From Agreia sp. COWG (GTDB lineage: Bacteria > Actinomycetota > Actinomycetes > Actinomycetales > Microbacteriaceae), in contig NZ_LR882035.1 of the NCBI RefSeq assembly GCF_904528075.1, positions 3,286,001-3,350,000 of the forward strand: 64,000 bases of DNA, given 5' to 3'. Positions 18,128 through 26,808 of this stretch are shown here, in pieces. Under the pieces are notes generated by a model. That model was not told the origin of the DNA. It did not search any database and worked only from the letters and a program-made list of their open reading frames with translations. How positions within the stretch are numbered: the first letter of the stretch is position 1; each line of letters begins with the position of its first letter. The translations under genes and the position numbers were made by a program.

Positions 18128-18540
18128 TTCGCTCCCCCCTGCGTGATGCGCCCGATCGCACGGCTCGCCGCAGCGGCCGGCTCGTTCGAGACAAGGATGC
18201 GCATGCCGGGCTCGAGCACGACGACCTTGTCTCCGTACCGGCACGCGATCGACGCCCGCTCCCAGATGAGCACGCATTCGAGCGCGAGCTGGGTGGTGAT
18301 GGCCCACGGCTGCTTGTTCGCGAACAGGGTGAACGACCCCACCGAGTAGCCGCCCAGTTCGGCCAGTTCGCCCTGCAGCCCCGAGAGCCCGGGAATCTCG
18401 ATGTCGACCCTCGGCAGCACAAACGACCTCTGCTTCAGGAACGTCGCCACGAAGAGCCGCGCCGCCAATTCCTGGCGATCCGCGTGCAGCAGTCCGCGCG
18501 CTCCGTCGTAGGCGGGCTGGGTGTCATCGACGGAGGCCAT
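18124..18540 (-). CDS. Hypothetical protein, 138 aa
   Basis: ATG 18540. The protein is soluble, mixed alpha/beta by eye (FLKQRSFVLPRVDIEIPGLSGLQGELAELGGYSVGSF, then VVVLEPGMRILVSNEPAAAASRAIGRI), with no signal peptide and no motif I recognise. Composition and codon use match its neighbours, and its stop overlaps the DUF1345 start, so it is very likely a real gene acting with that membrane protein. The 178-bp region upstream (18541-18718) is AT-richer and contains the tandem word ATCTTGTC twice near 18560-18580. Confidence 0.65.
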   Translation of the reverse strand: MASVDDTQPAYDGARGLLHADRQELAARLFVATFLKQRSFVLPRVDIEIPGLSGLQGELAELGGYSVGSFTLFANKQPWAITTQLALECVLIWERASIACRYGDKVVVLEPGMRILVSNEPAAAASRAIGRITQGGAK

Positions 18541-18718
18541 GCCACGACGCTACCGGCTGCATCTTGTCGATCTTGTCAATGGCTTTTGCTGGCAGGTGAT
18601 CTCGGCTGTACTCAGTGTTGGCCGTATTGTGCGAACCGAAACGTTGTCGGTTACGAATGGGTCATCGACCACTCCCAGAAGAATTCGGAACCACCCGCAC
18701 CATGGACACACTTCTCTG

Positions 18719-20941
18719 ATGGAACTGACCGCCGCCCTCGACCGTCTGCGTCGAACCCCCTTCCTGCTCGACGTCATCCGTGGCGCCGACGATCTGGCGC
18801 TCGTGGCCTCTCGGGCCGGAGGGCGTCAGAGTGTCGCCATCCTGCGCCGGGCCATCGCCGACGCCGACAACGAACTCGTGGCGATCGCCGCCGTGCACGC
18901 GCTCGGTCGCATCTTCGACGACGAGGCAGACGACGCCCTCTCCGAGCTGCTGTCGAACGAGCACGCCTTCCTCCGTGAGCACGCGGCCTGGGCGTTCGGC
19001 GGCCGCCTGCCGAGGCTCGATGCCGTCTCCCGGCTCGTCGAGATCGTCGTTCAGGCCGGCTTCAGCGGCATGCTCGCCCAGCGCACGCTGCAACAGTGGG
19101 CCGGCTCCGCGCCCGACCACATCGCGCTGGCCCTCGAGGGCGCGCTCGTCTCCGAGCAAGATACGGCGGCACGTTCCCGGCTCGTCGAGACCCTCGGCCT
19201 GGTGTCGGGTCGCGTCGCCGGGCGAGCGCTCCGCGAGATCGCGGCAGACGCCTCAGAGCCAGACGCGGTGCGTGTCGCCGCCATCGCCGGCCTCGGCGAC
19301 CGCCGGGGCGACGAACGGGCCCTCGCACTCGTGCGCGAGCTCGCCGAGCTCGACGGGCCGACCACCCACGCGGCGCGCCTGGCCCTGATCGACCTGGGAG
19401 ACGCGCCCGGCGCCATCCGGTTCGGCGACGGCCTGAGCATTGCCCAGCTTTTTCTGCACGCCGATATCGACCGCGGCCTCACCCGAGCGGGCGCCGGCGA
19501 CAACGGCGGAGTCGCCACACTGCTGGTGCGTCTCGGCGACGCGCTTGCCGACCGCGACGGCATCGACCGGGTACTCACCATGTCGCGCGGAGACGCCGGG
19601 GTCGCGGCCGACGTGCTGCACGATTCGATGGCCCATGACGCCCACGCGTTCGTGCCCGTTCCCCTGCTGTCGGAACCGAGCCCGCAGGCCCGCTCGTGGC
19701 ACACACGCGTCGCGGCGGAGCGCGGCATCCGGCGTGCGCTCACGGCTCTCGGGCCGATCGACGTGCTGCACCTGCGCATGGCCGATGTCGGCAGCATGGC
19801 CGCGTCGAGTGTGGCCCGCGAGCTCGGCATCCCCGTCGTCTTCACTCTGGCACCCGACCCGCACGGCGTCATCCGCGCGCTCGACGTCGCCGGCTCGCTC
19901 ACCGCCGCCAACTTCGGCGAGGTCGACGAGCTCGAGCACTACTGGTTCCGACTGCGGCTCGTGCAGCGCCTGGCCGCAGACGCCGATCACATCGTGCTGT
20001 TCCCGCGGCCGGCCCTGCGCTATGAGCTGCAGGAGCTGCTCGGCATCGACATCGACGAGGCCCCCGAGCGGCACACGGTGGTGCCCGAGGGCATCGACCT
20101 CGCCGGCATCGACGCCGCCCTGCTCGAGGCCGAGGCGCTGCGCGACGCGCCGGTACTGGACGACACGACCGTGCTCGACGACGCGACCGTACTGGGCGAC
20201 GACGCAGCTGCAGCCGATGCCGACAGCGACGCGTTCTCCCAGCTGGCCGAACTCGTCTCCGCACTTCCCGAGCACCGCCAGGGTCTGCCGATCGCGCTCA
20301 GCGTGGGGCGGCTGCACCGGGTCAAGGGCATGGCCACCATCGTCGAGGCATGGGCGTCCGACCCGGCGCTTCAGGCGTCGTGCAACCTCGTGATCGTGGG
20401 CGGCGACCTCGCCGCACCCTCGGCAGACGAGCAGTCGCAGCTCGACGCCATCGCGCGCGTACTTCGTGCGAATCCCCAGGCCGCCGGCGGCCTCGTACTC
20501 GCCGGTCACCGCCCGAACGACGTCGTCTCGCGATGGCTCGCCGCCACGCGCATCGGTGTCGCGCCCGCCATCGCCCCGAACGGCATCTACGTGTGCGGCA
20601 GCCTGAAAGAGGAGTTCGGCATCGCCATCCTCGAGGCCCTCGCTGCCGGGCTCGTCGTGGTGACCCCCGACGCCGGCGGCCCCGCGACCTACGTGGTCGA
20701 CGGCAGCACCGGCATCCTGGTCGACACGGGCACGCCGTCTGGCGTTCGTCGAGGAATGATCAAGGCGCTCGAGATCGCGAGCCACGACGAGGCGGAACGC
20801 ATCGCGGCGGCCAGGGGCATCGTGCGCAAGCGCTTCACCGTGCAGGCCATGGCCACGGCGCTCGAGGGCGTCTATGCCTCCGTCGCCGACAACCGTCGCC
20901 GCGAGCGCGAGCCGCTCACCGACTCGCACGGCGTCTCGTGA
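18719..20941 (+). CDS. HEAT-repeat / GT4 glycosyltransferase fusion protein
   Basis: A 740-aa protein from ATG 18719 (MELTAALDRLRR); upstream in-frame codons exist back to 18521 but encode unlikely sequence and overlap the divergent gene. No strong ribosome binding site is visible. Residues about 1-260 are alpha-helical HEAT/armadillo-like repeats (AAVHALGRIFDDEADDALSE, REHAAWAFGG, VRVAAIAGLGD). From about residue 265 onward comes a GT-B glycosyltransferase: an N-terminal Rossmann half (VLHLRMADVGSMAASSVARELGIPVVFTLAPD), a short Asp/Ala/Thr-rich insert, and a GT4 C-terminal half with SVGRLHRVKGM, and EEFGIAILEALAAGLVVVTPDAGGPATYV, the E-x7-E donor-site motif. It overlaps the next glycosyltransferase by 4 bp. 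The acceptor is unknown; HEAT repeats suggest a protein partner. Confidence 0.82.
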   Translation: MELTAALDRLRRTPFLLDVIRGADDLALVASRAGGRQSVAILRRAIADADNELVAIAAVHALGRIFDDEADDALSELLSNEHAFLREHAAWAFGGRLPRLDAVSRLVEIVVQAGFSGMLAQRTLQQWAGSAPDHIALALEGALVSEQDTAARSRLVETLGLVSGRVAGRALREIAADASEPDAVRVAAIAGLGDRRGDERALALVRELAELDGPTTHAARLALIDLGDAPGAIRFGDGLSIAQLFLHADIDRGLTRAGAGDNGGVATLLVRLGDALADRDGIDRVLTMSRGDAGVAADVLHDSMAHDAHAFVPVPLLSEPSPQARSWHTRVAAERGIRRALTALGPIDVLHLRMADVGSMAASSVARELGIPVVFTLAPDPHGVIRALDVAGSLTAANFGEVDELEHYWFRLRLVQRLAADADHIVLFPRPALRYELQELLGIDIDEAPERHTVVPEGIDLAGIDAALLEAEALRDAPVLDDTTVLDDATVLGDDAAAADADSDAFSQLAELVSALPEHRQGLPIALSVGRLHRVKGMATIVEAWASDPALQASCNLVIVGGDLAAPSADEQSQLDAIARVLRANPQAAGGLVLAGHRPNDVVSRWLAATRIGVAPAIAPNGIYVCGSLKEEFGIAILEALAAGLVVVTPDAGGPATYVVDGSTGILVDTGTPSGVRRGMIKALEIASHDEAERIAAARGIVRKRFTVQAMATALEGVYASVADNRRREREPLTDSHGVS

Positions 20942-22251
20942 CCCTGCTCGTCATCAGCCCCGACTACGCCTCGCATCTACTTCCCCTCGCCACCCTGGCG
21001 ACGGCGTGGCGCGATGCGGGTGACGACGTGGTCGTCGCATCCGGCCCGGCGACGGCCTCGATCGTGTCGTCGTTCGGCTTTCAGCGCACCGAGCTGCGGC
21101 TCGGACGCGGCTCGAACCCGGGCGTCATCCGTGCCGAAGATCAGCCCACGGGCGAGGACGACTCTTTGCGGGGCTTCTTCGACGCCACCCGGCGTGGGTT
21201 CGTCGAGACCCTCGCCTACCAGGCCTCGGAGCGCTCGACGGATCTGTTGTGGCAGCCGGTCGAGACCGCGAGCGCGGTTCTGGCCGTCATCGATTCCGTC
21301 AAACCGGATGCGGTGATCGTCGACCACCTCGCCTTCACCGCCCGGCTTGCGCTTCAGGCGGCCGGAGTCCGTCACGCCGACGTGGTGCTGGGCCACCCCA
21401 CCGCGCTGCCCATAGCCAACGAGGTATATGGCTATCCGTCGGCGTGGCCCGCCGCCTTCTCACCACATACCGACGCACTCGCCGCCCTGCGAGCGCAGTG
21501 CGAGGCGGTGCGTGACCGCTTCACCGGCCAGTGGAACGACGCGCTGGCCACCCTCGACCCGTCCGCGGCTGCCTGGACAGACGCGTTTGCCGAACATGGC
21601 GACATCCTGTTGCTCAATTACCCGGGCGCCCTGCACCCGGCGGCCCGCACGGCCCTCTTGCCGCCGCACGCGTTCCTGGGCTCCGCCGTGCGCTCCGAGC
21701 CGGCCGACCCCGAGGTCGACGCGTGGCTTGCCGCCGACGGCGCTCCGATCGTCTACGTGAGCTTCGGCAGCTTCCTGAGTGTGCGAGCGGATGTTCTGGG
21801 CCGGGTCGCCGCGGCCCTCGCCGGCCTCGACGTGCGCGTCGCGCTGGCTGTGGGCTCGGCCGATCTTCGAGAGCTGGCAGCATCCGGTGGCCTCACGGAG
21901 TTTCCGTCGACCTGGCTGGTCCGGGAGTTCCTGCCCCAGGTCAGGCTGCTCGGCCGCGCCGCCCTCGCCGTGACGCATGGCGGCAACAACAGCGTCACCG
22001 AGGCGGCGAACGCGGGGGTGCCCATGCTGGTGCTGCCCTTCTCGACTGACCAGTTCGCCGGGGCCGCCGCCATCGAAGACGAGGGCTTCGGAGCGAGCCT
22101 CGCCCCGAACACTGCCACGGTGCCGGAGTTGCGCGCCGCCGCCGAGCGCCTGCTCGGCGACACGGAGGTGCGTTCGCGCGCTCGCCTCCTCGGCGAAGAG
22201 CTGCGCCGCACACCGGGCCGAGACCGCGCGCGGGCGGCACTCACCCGCTGA
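20938..22251 (+). CDS. GT1 (MGT/UGT-type) glycosyltransferase
   Basis: A 437-aa enzyme from GTG 20938, which overlaps the TGA of the HEAT/GT4 gene (GTGA). The fold is GT-B: an acceptor-binding N-terminal half (LVISPDYASHLLPLATLATAWRDAGDDV) and a C-terminal half with IVYVSFGSF and the nucleotide-sugar binding signature VTHGGNNSVTEAANAGVPMLVLP. Family members in actinobacteria glycosylate lipids, polyketides, carotenoids or xenobiotics using UDP- or dTDP-sugars. Tight coupling with the upstream GT4 suggests consecutive sugar additions on one acceptor. It ends close to the convergent small membrane gene. Confidence 0.85.
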   Translation: MTLLVISPDYASHLLPLATLATAWRDAGDDVVVASGPATASIVSSFGFQRTELRLGRGSNPGVIRAEDQPTGEDDSLRGFFDATRRGFVETLAYQASERSTDLLWQPVETASAVLAVIDSVKPDAVIVDHLAFTARLALQAAGVRHADVVLGHPTALPIANEVYGYPSAWPAAFSPHTDALAALRAQCEAVRDRFTGQWNDALATLDPSAAAWTDAFAEHGDILLLNYPGALHPAARTALLPPHAFLGSAVRSEPADPEVDAWLAADGAPIVYVSFGSFLSVRADVLGRVAAALAGLDVRVALAVGSADLRELAASGGLTEFPSTWLVREFLPQVRLLGRAALAVTHGGNNSVTEAANAGVPMLVLPFSTDQFAGAAAIEDEGFGASLAPNTATVPELRAAAERLLGDTEVRSRARLLGEELRRTPGRDRARAALTR

Positions 22252-22265
22252 GCGACGCCGACGCG

Positions 22266-22556
22266 CTAGGTGACGGAGGACTGCCGACCCGCATCGCGTC
22301 CATGCTCCGCCTCGAATGCTCGGATGGCCCGATTCGCCGCACGCAGACGAACGATGGCTGCCACGACCCACGCCACCCACACAACACAGGACAGCACCGC
22401 AAGCCACGGGACTCGCTCGGAGTCGAGATGCAGAATCCTGATGGAATTGAGCACCACGAGAAGGCCCCCCAGAATGAGTGCTGCGATGCTCATCGAACGG
22501 GGCCTCGTCAGTGCCATGCGCTGCTGAATGAGGCTCTTCACCGGCTCGTCCTCCAC
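22266..22556 (-). CDS. Small membrane protein, 96 aa
   Basis: ATG 22556. It has two hydrophobic helices (ALILGGLLVVLNSIRIL and WLAVLSCVVWVAWVVAAIV), flanked by basic residues, and a polar C-terminal tail. I recognise no family. GC content and codon use match the surroundings. It is monocistronic and convergent with the glycosyltransferase gene. Confidence 0.6.
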   Translation of the reverse strand: MEDEPVKSLIQQRMALTRPRSMSIAALILGGLLVVLNSIRILHLDSERVPWLAVLSCVVWVAWVVAAIVRLRAANRAIRAFEAEHGRDAGRQSSVT

Positions 22557-22690
22557 GTCGTCCTCCCCCTCGGGGCCGAAGTGCGCTCCCCGCGCCTGCC
22601 CGGCGGCGTCATGTACGCTGCGCCCCGAATTGACGATAGCTCACAGAGCCCTACAGGGCCGCCCTCGCCCTCGCCCTCCGGCGGATGCGC

Positions 22691-22758
22691 CGAGCGCGGG
22701 TGTTGTCGCCCAGCGCGGTGGCGGCGCCGGGTGCGCTCGACGACAACACCCGCGTTCG
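22691..22758. repeat. Long inverted repeat in a divergent intergenic region
   Basis: CGAGCGCGGGTGTTGTCG (22691-22708) pairs with CGACAACACCCGCGTTCG (22741-22758): 17 of 18 positions, with a 32-base spacer. It lies in the 299-bp gene-free stretch 22557-22855. The same stretch also holds the small palindrome GCCCTACAGGGC near 22650 and a repeated CCCTCG word; I see no ORF in it. Confidence 0.5.
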
Positions 22759-22843
22759 ACGAAGCGACGCCCTGAGGCTGGGCCCACCTCGCAGCGCTAC
22801 CTCGCGACCGGCCACCACCGTTCCCCTCCCCCGCGCGAACTGG

Positions 22844-22849
22844 AATACT
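22844..22849 (+). promoter_or_regulatory. Probable -10 box giving a leaderless transcript
   Basis: AATACT ends 6 bases before ATG 22856, and no ribosome binding site lies between. Such spacing is typical of leaderless actinobacterial mRNAs in which transcription begins at the start codon. Confidence 0.4.
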
Positions 22850-22855
22850 GTGCCC

Positions 22856-23260
22856 ATGCGCAGATTCCTCGTCTCCCTGGTCGCCAACGCGATCGCCCTG
22901 TGGCTCACGACGCTCATCGTGGCCGGCGTGACGCTCGACCCGTACGCCGACGACACCTTCTCGACCATCGTGTCGTTCCTGTTCGTGGCACTCATCTTCG
23001 GCGTGGTCAACGGCATCGTCGGCACCGCCATCCGGGTGGTCGCCTTCCCGATCTACATCCTCACCCTGGGCCTGATCTCGCTGGTCGTGAACGCCCTGCT
23101 GCTCATGCTGTCGGCCTGGTTCTCGCAGCTCTTCGGATTCGGCCTCGTCATCGAGAACGGCAACTTCTGGTGGGCCGTGCTCGGCGCGCTGGTGCTGGCC
23201 ATCCTCTCGGCGATCATCGGCAGCATCCTGCGCCCCCTGGGTGGCCGTCGCAACAGCTGA
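22856..23260 (+). CDS. Phage holin family (Phage_holin_4_2-type) membrane protein
   Basis: A 134-aa protein from ATG 22856 (MRRFLVSLVANAIALWL). Four hydrophobic helices, the pattern FVALIFGVVNGIVGTAIRVVAFPIYILTLGLISLVVNALLLML, and the C-terminal ILSAIIGSILRP fit the chromosomal holin-4_2/YvlD-like family. Despite the name, these proteins are ordinary housekeeping membrane proteins in actinobacteria and no lysis genes are present here. No other prophage trait is near. Confidence 0.8.
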   Translation: MRRFLVSLVANAIALWLTTLIVAGVTLDPYADDTFSTIVSFLFVALIFGVVNGIVGTAIRVVAFPIYILTLGLISLVVNALLLMLSAWFSQLFGFGLVIENGNFWWAVLGALVLAILSAIIGSILRPLGGRRNS

Positions 23261-23327
23261 CCTCGCAACGACTGACCTCACCGCGTCAGCCTCGTTACGC
23301 CGCCGCGGAGCCACGGCGGGCCTGCTC

Positions 23328-24269
23328 TCACTGGGAAGGCCGAGACTGCGGGGAGGGAAGGGTGAGAACGCCCAAGCCCGCAGCCATGACCACGAGTCCG
23401 ACGACCGACACTGCGGCCAGCTGCTCGTGCAGCACGAGCAGTCCGAGGAGCGTGGCCACCAGCGGCTCCGCGAGGGTGAGGGTCGACACGGTCGTGGGGG
23501 CGAGGCGTTCGAGCCCCCAACCGAACAGCAGATAGGCGATGGCGGTGGTGACGACCCCCAGCCACAGAACGAGCGCGAGGCCGGCGGGGGTCACGAGCCA
23601 TGCGACGGGCGATGACAGCACCACCGGAACGCTGATGATTGCTGCTGCGCCGAAAATCGAGCCCATCGCGCCCGCCGGGCCCCATCCTCGATCGAGCAGC
23701 AGCTTGCTCGCGATCGCATAGAGCGCGTAGGAGGCCCCGGCGCCGAGCGAGGCCAGGATGCCCGACGCCTCGATGGCGCCAGACCCGGCCGGGCTCGAGC
23801 CGGTGACGACCCCCGACACGAGAACGACACCGACGAGGGAGACACCCGTGGCGACGACCCAGCGCCGGGTCGGAAGGCGTCGCCGGATCACAGCGTTCAG
23901 CACCCCGGTGAAGATCGGCGCGGAGCCGAGGGCGACCACCGTTCCGATGGCGACGCCGTTGAGGCGCGTGCCCGCGAAGAAGGCGGGCTGGTAGGCCAGC
24001 ACACCCGCAGCGCCGATCGCGATGATCGCCCAGGTCGGCAGACCGCCGACGGTGCGACGACCGGATGCTGCCGCTCTGCGACCGTGCCCCTCACCTCGGC
24101 GGCGGCGGGCACTACCGACCAGGGCGATCACGCCCAGAATGCCGCCGCCTACGAGGATGCGCGCAGCCCCGACCGACAGCGCCGAGGCGTCGACGCCGGC
24201 GAGCGCTTGGGCTGTGCCCGTGGTGGCGAAGCAGACCGCCGCTAGCAGCACGGCGAGGATCGGGACCAT
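23328..24269 (-). CDS. EamA/DMT superfamily transporter
   Basis: A 313-aa protein from ATG 24269 (MVPILAVLLAAVCFATTGTAQAL). Two EamA repeats of about five helices each are visible, the second starting near GILASLGAGASYALYAIASKLLL and ending YLLFGWGLERLAPTTVSTLTLAEPLVATLLGLLVLHEQL, the typical drug/metabolite exporter C-terminal pattern. It probably exports a metabolite or amino acid; the substrate is not inferable. It is convergent with the holin-like gene, with a 67-bp gap. Confidence 0.86.
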   Translation of the reverse strand: MVPILAVLLAAVCFATTGTAQALAGVDASALSVGAARILVGGGILGVIALVGSARRRRGEGHGRRAAASGRRTVGGLPTWAIIAIGAAGVLAYQPAFFAGTRLNGVAIGTVVALGSAPIFTGVLNAVIRRRLPTRRWVVATGVSLVGVVLVSGVVTGSSPAGSGAIEASGILASLGAGASYALYAIASKLLLDRGWGPAGAMGSIFGAAAIISVPVVLSSPVAWLVTPAGLALVLWLGVVTTAIAYLLFGWGLERLAPTTVSTLTLAEPLVATLLGLLVLHEQLAAVSVVGLVVMAAGLGVLTLPSPQSRPSQ

Positions 24270-24330
24270 CGGAACATTGTTCCACGATCTGGCCTCGCGA
24301 CACGCAGCCCGCTCGACGCCCGAAACGTGC

Positions 24331-25824
24331 TCAGCCCACCCGCTGCGCGCGGTAATCGGTGGCCCGACCCGCGACATCCGGCCCCCCGTCGCCGCCCGAG
24401 AGGAACGGTGCAGCGGAGTCGACGAACCGCTTCACCCGTGGATCGCTGGACTGATCGGCCAGGCCCGCCGTGTCTTGATAGGAGCCCAGCGCGTGGGCGG
24501 GGAAGGCGTCTCCCAAGGGGAGAGGAGCGTCGTCGAACAGGGTGCGCCGCACGAACACCCGATCGTCGCCGGCGGCCGAGTCGAGCCCGCCGAGCGCCGG
24601 AACCAGATCTTCGGTGTGCGAGATCGTGAGGGTGGGTGCATCGGTCTCGAACTGCCCCACAGGCGAACCCAGCGTCAGCACACCCTGCACGTTGTACTGC
24701 TTGGACTGCTCCAGCTGCACGGCCAGCAGCCCGCCCTGCGAATACCCCACCTCGAACACCGGGTCGCCCGGCTTGATGCCCGCGTCACGCATCGCCTCGA
24801 GCGCAGCCCTGTACGACGCCCCATTTCCGCCGCTCATCGACTGCACGTTGCTGGTCATGTCGAACGCCTCGCCCTGGGGTAGCGCACCCATGTCGACCGT
24901 TCCGCCGAGATATACGATCCACGATGAGCCGCCCGTCTCGCTCGGATACTCCTCGATGCGGATCTGCGCGCCGTTCGCGCTCGTCGCCGGCATGCGGCCC
25001 GCGAGATCGCCAAGCGACCGTGGCGCAGTGACCGCGTGCTGAGACACCGCAGTGGTGCGCACCGCGGTCTCGACCAGCCGGCCACCGCTGGCCCCTGCCA
25101 TGGCGCCCGCGGCCGTCAACACCAGGCCAGACGCCTCGCGCAGCCCGAACAGGCCCAGCCCCTCGTCGCCGACCACCGCACTCGAGCCCGGCGGCGCTCC
25201 CAACAGGCCTGCGATGACATCGTCGCTCGACGAGAACAACAGCCGCACGGCACCCGCCACGGCCGGGTTGTTCGCGAGCTGAGGATGCTGCCGCATCCAC
25301 TCCCCCACATCGGCCAGGCTCTTCGGGCCGCCCGGCACCACGGCGAGCGCCGCGAGAACGCCGAGCCCCGTCGTGGCCAGAAACGGTGCTCCCATCACCA
25401 GCAGCAGGGGTGCAAGGTGCCCCAGAACGTTGCCGAGAACGCTGGCCGACAGTCGCACACCCTCGATCATCGTGCGCTCGACCATGCCGTAGGCCTCGGC
25501 TGACAGCCGAAGCGCCAGGTCGAGTTCGCCGGCCAACACCGCCGCCCGATCGAGCTCGAACGCCGCCTCCACCGCCTCTGCGTAGGCAGCCGGCGCCTGC
25601 ACGATAAGGCCGGGGTCGACCGCCACCTGCAGCGAGCGCAGTCGAGCGGCGGCGAGCTGCGCCTCTTCTTCGACGAGTCTCAGCCCCGCGGCCTGGGCGG
25701 AGAGTTCTTCTGTGGCGACTGCGAACTGTCCGCCGCCCGAGACGACGAGGTCGTCGGCGTCGGGCCCGATCGCCGAGGCCGTGACCGCGGCAGAGGCATC
25801 GCCACCCGACCGCGCCGGAATCAC
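24331..25824 (-). CDS. Alpha/beta hydrolase with helical WXG-partner-like N-terminus; possible type VII effector
   Basis: A 497-aa protein from GTG 25824, chosen because it overlaps the TGA of the preceding small gene (GTGA). Residues about 1-190 are helical and Ala-rich (EELSAQAAGLRLVEEEAQLAAARL) followed by hydrophobic stretches (LGNVLGHLAPLLLVMGAPFLATTGLGVLAALAVV). The C-terminal half is an alpha/beta hydrolase with nucleophile elbow GYSQG and a distal FPAHALGSYQD that can provide His; TLGSPVG follows the elbow. There is no signal peptide. A small WXG-motif protein encoded in an overlapping frame precedes it, the arrangement of type VII secreted substrates with a helical targeting domain. 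The target bond (ester, lipid or amide) is not predictable. Confidence 0.65.
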   Translation of the reverse strand: MIPARSGGDASAAVTASAIGPDADDLVVSGGGQFAVATEELSAQAAGLRLVEEEAQLAAARLRSLQVAVDPGLIVQAPAAYAEAVEAAFELDRAAVLAGELDLALRLSAEAYGMVERTMIEGVRLSASVLGNVLGHLAPLLLVMGAPFLATTGLGVLAALAVVPGGPKSLADVGEWMRQHPQLANNPAVAGAVRLLFSSSDDVIAGLLGAPPGSSAVVGDEGLGLFGLREASGLVLTAAGAMAGASGGRLVETAVRTTAVSQHAVTAPRSLGDLAGRMPATSANGAQIRIEEYPSETGGSSWIVYLGGTVDMGALPQGEAFDMTSNVQSMSGGNGASYRAALEAMRDAGIKPGDPVFEVGYSQGGLLAVQLEQSKQYNVQGVLTLGSPVGQFETDAPTLTISHTEDLVPALGGLDSAAGDDRVFVRRTLFDDAPLPLGDAFPAHALGSYQDTAGLADQSSDPRVKRFVDSAAPFLSGGDGGPDVAGRATDYRAQRVG

Positions 25825-26117
25825 GGCCACTCCGTCAGGCCCGCGAGCGCCACCGCCAGCGCCACGTTCGCCGCGTCGAGCCCCGCCGACGCGCCCTGCA
25901 GCCGTGCCACGAGCTGCTGCCGACGAAGCTCGAAGGCCGCGCGCGCGGGCCCGTGCCAACCCGGTGCCCGATCAGATGCCACGGCTGGCAGCAGCTCGGC
26001 CTCCACGGTGGCGGCGAGCAGCATCACCACGCGCCTGTCTTGCTCGAGCTGTGCGCGGTGGCGCACGCGCAGCGGATCGACGAACGGGCCGGGAAGGGGA
26101 CTGGGAATCATCGTCAC
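25821..26117 (-). CDS. WXG100-like small helical protein
   Basis: 98 aa from GTG 26117, or 96 aa from ATG 26111 (MIPSPLPGP). The chain is predicted as two helices joined by a turn with GWHG, the WXG hairpin motif, at about residue 51-54, followed by PARAAFELRRQQLVARL, the usual spacing of ESAT-6-like proteins. No signal peptide is present. It overlaps the hydrolase gene by 4 bp, which implies co-translation and complex formation. Sequence is divergent, so the family call is moderate. Confidence 0.5.
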   Translation of the reverse strand: MTMIPSPLPGPFVDPLRVRHRAQLEQDRRVVMLLAATVEAELLPAVASDRAPGWHGPARAAFELRRQQLVARLQGASAGLDAANVALAVALAGLTEWP

Positions 26118-26229
26118 CCGTCGAGTGTCGCGCCGAGACGGCACCCATTCGCGGGCTGTCGCGCATCCGGGGAGAAATGCGCCGCACCCCTCACATGTGC
26201 AGGAACCGAATCTGCACCAAGATAGAGGC

Positions 26230-26766
26230 ATGCCCTCCGCTGAGACCAAGACCCCGAACGGAGTCTTCGGAGTCAGCATGGTGTGCACGGGCAACATCTG
26301 CCGCTCCCCCATGGCCGAGATCGTGCTGCGCGACCTCGTGCGGCACGCGGGTCTGTCACATCGGGTCTCGGTCACCAGCGCCGGAACGGGCGACTGGCAC
26401 GTCGGAGAGCAGGCCGACCCACGCACCATCGAGGCCTTGGCCGCACGCGGTTTCGACGGATCCCAGCACCGCGCAAAGCAATTCGAGACGGCGTCGTTCG
26501 ACGAGCTCGACCTGGTCGTGGCGCTCGATCGCACCCACGAGAGGGCGATTCGCTCGTGGGCGCGAAACGACACCGACCGGTCGAAGATCAAGCTGCTGAC
26601 GAGCTTCGACAGCACCCCGGGCGCTCCGCTCGACGTGCCCGATCCCTATTACGCCGACGCTGCCACCTTCGACTCGGTGCTCGCCACCATCGAGCGCGCC
26701 TGCCATGGCCTGTTCGCCCAGCTCGAGCCGGCGTTCCGCGCCCCACAGACATCCCCCAACGCCTGA
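26230..26766 (+). CDS. Low-molecular-weight protein-tyrosine phosphatase
   Basis: A 178-aa protein from ATG 26230. VCTGNICRSP at about residue 18 is the CX5R phosphate-binding loop with the catalytic Cys, and VPDPYY near the C-terminus carries the general-acid Asp. Between them VTSAGTGDW and GFDGSQHRAKQF follow the arginine/LMW-PTP fold. The enzyme would dephosphorylate phosphotyrosine or phosphoarginine in the cytosol; its substrate is unknown. The gene may be leaderless, as AT-richer CAAGAT lies 7 bases upstream of the ATG. It is followed by purB after 42 bp. Confidence 0.9.
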   Translation: MPSAETKTPNGVFGVSMVCTGNICRSPMAEIVLRDLVRHAGLSHRVSVTSAGTGDWHVGEQADPRTIEALAARGFDGSQHRAKQFETASFDELDLVVALDRTHERAIRSWARNDTDRSKIKLLTSFDSTPGAPLDVPDPYYADAATFDSVLATIERACHGLFAQLEPAFRAPQTSPNA

Positions 26767-26808
26767 CCACGGCGGCATCGCCGCCCCACACACCCGGAGT
26801 CTTCGCCC

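Noticed and set aside
22856..23260. Holin-like protein as sign of a prophage
   Set aside because: No integrase, lysin or structural genes are nearby, and this holin-like family is common in ordinary actinobacterial chromosomes.
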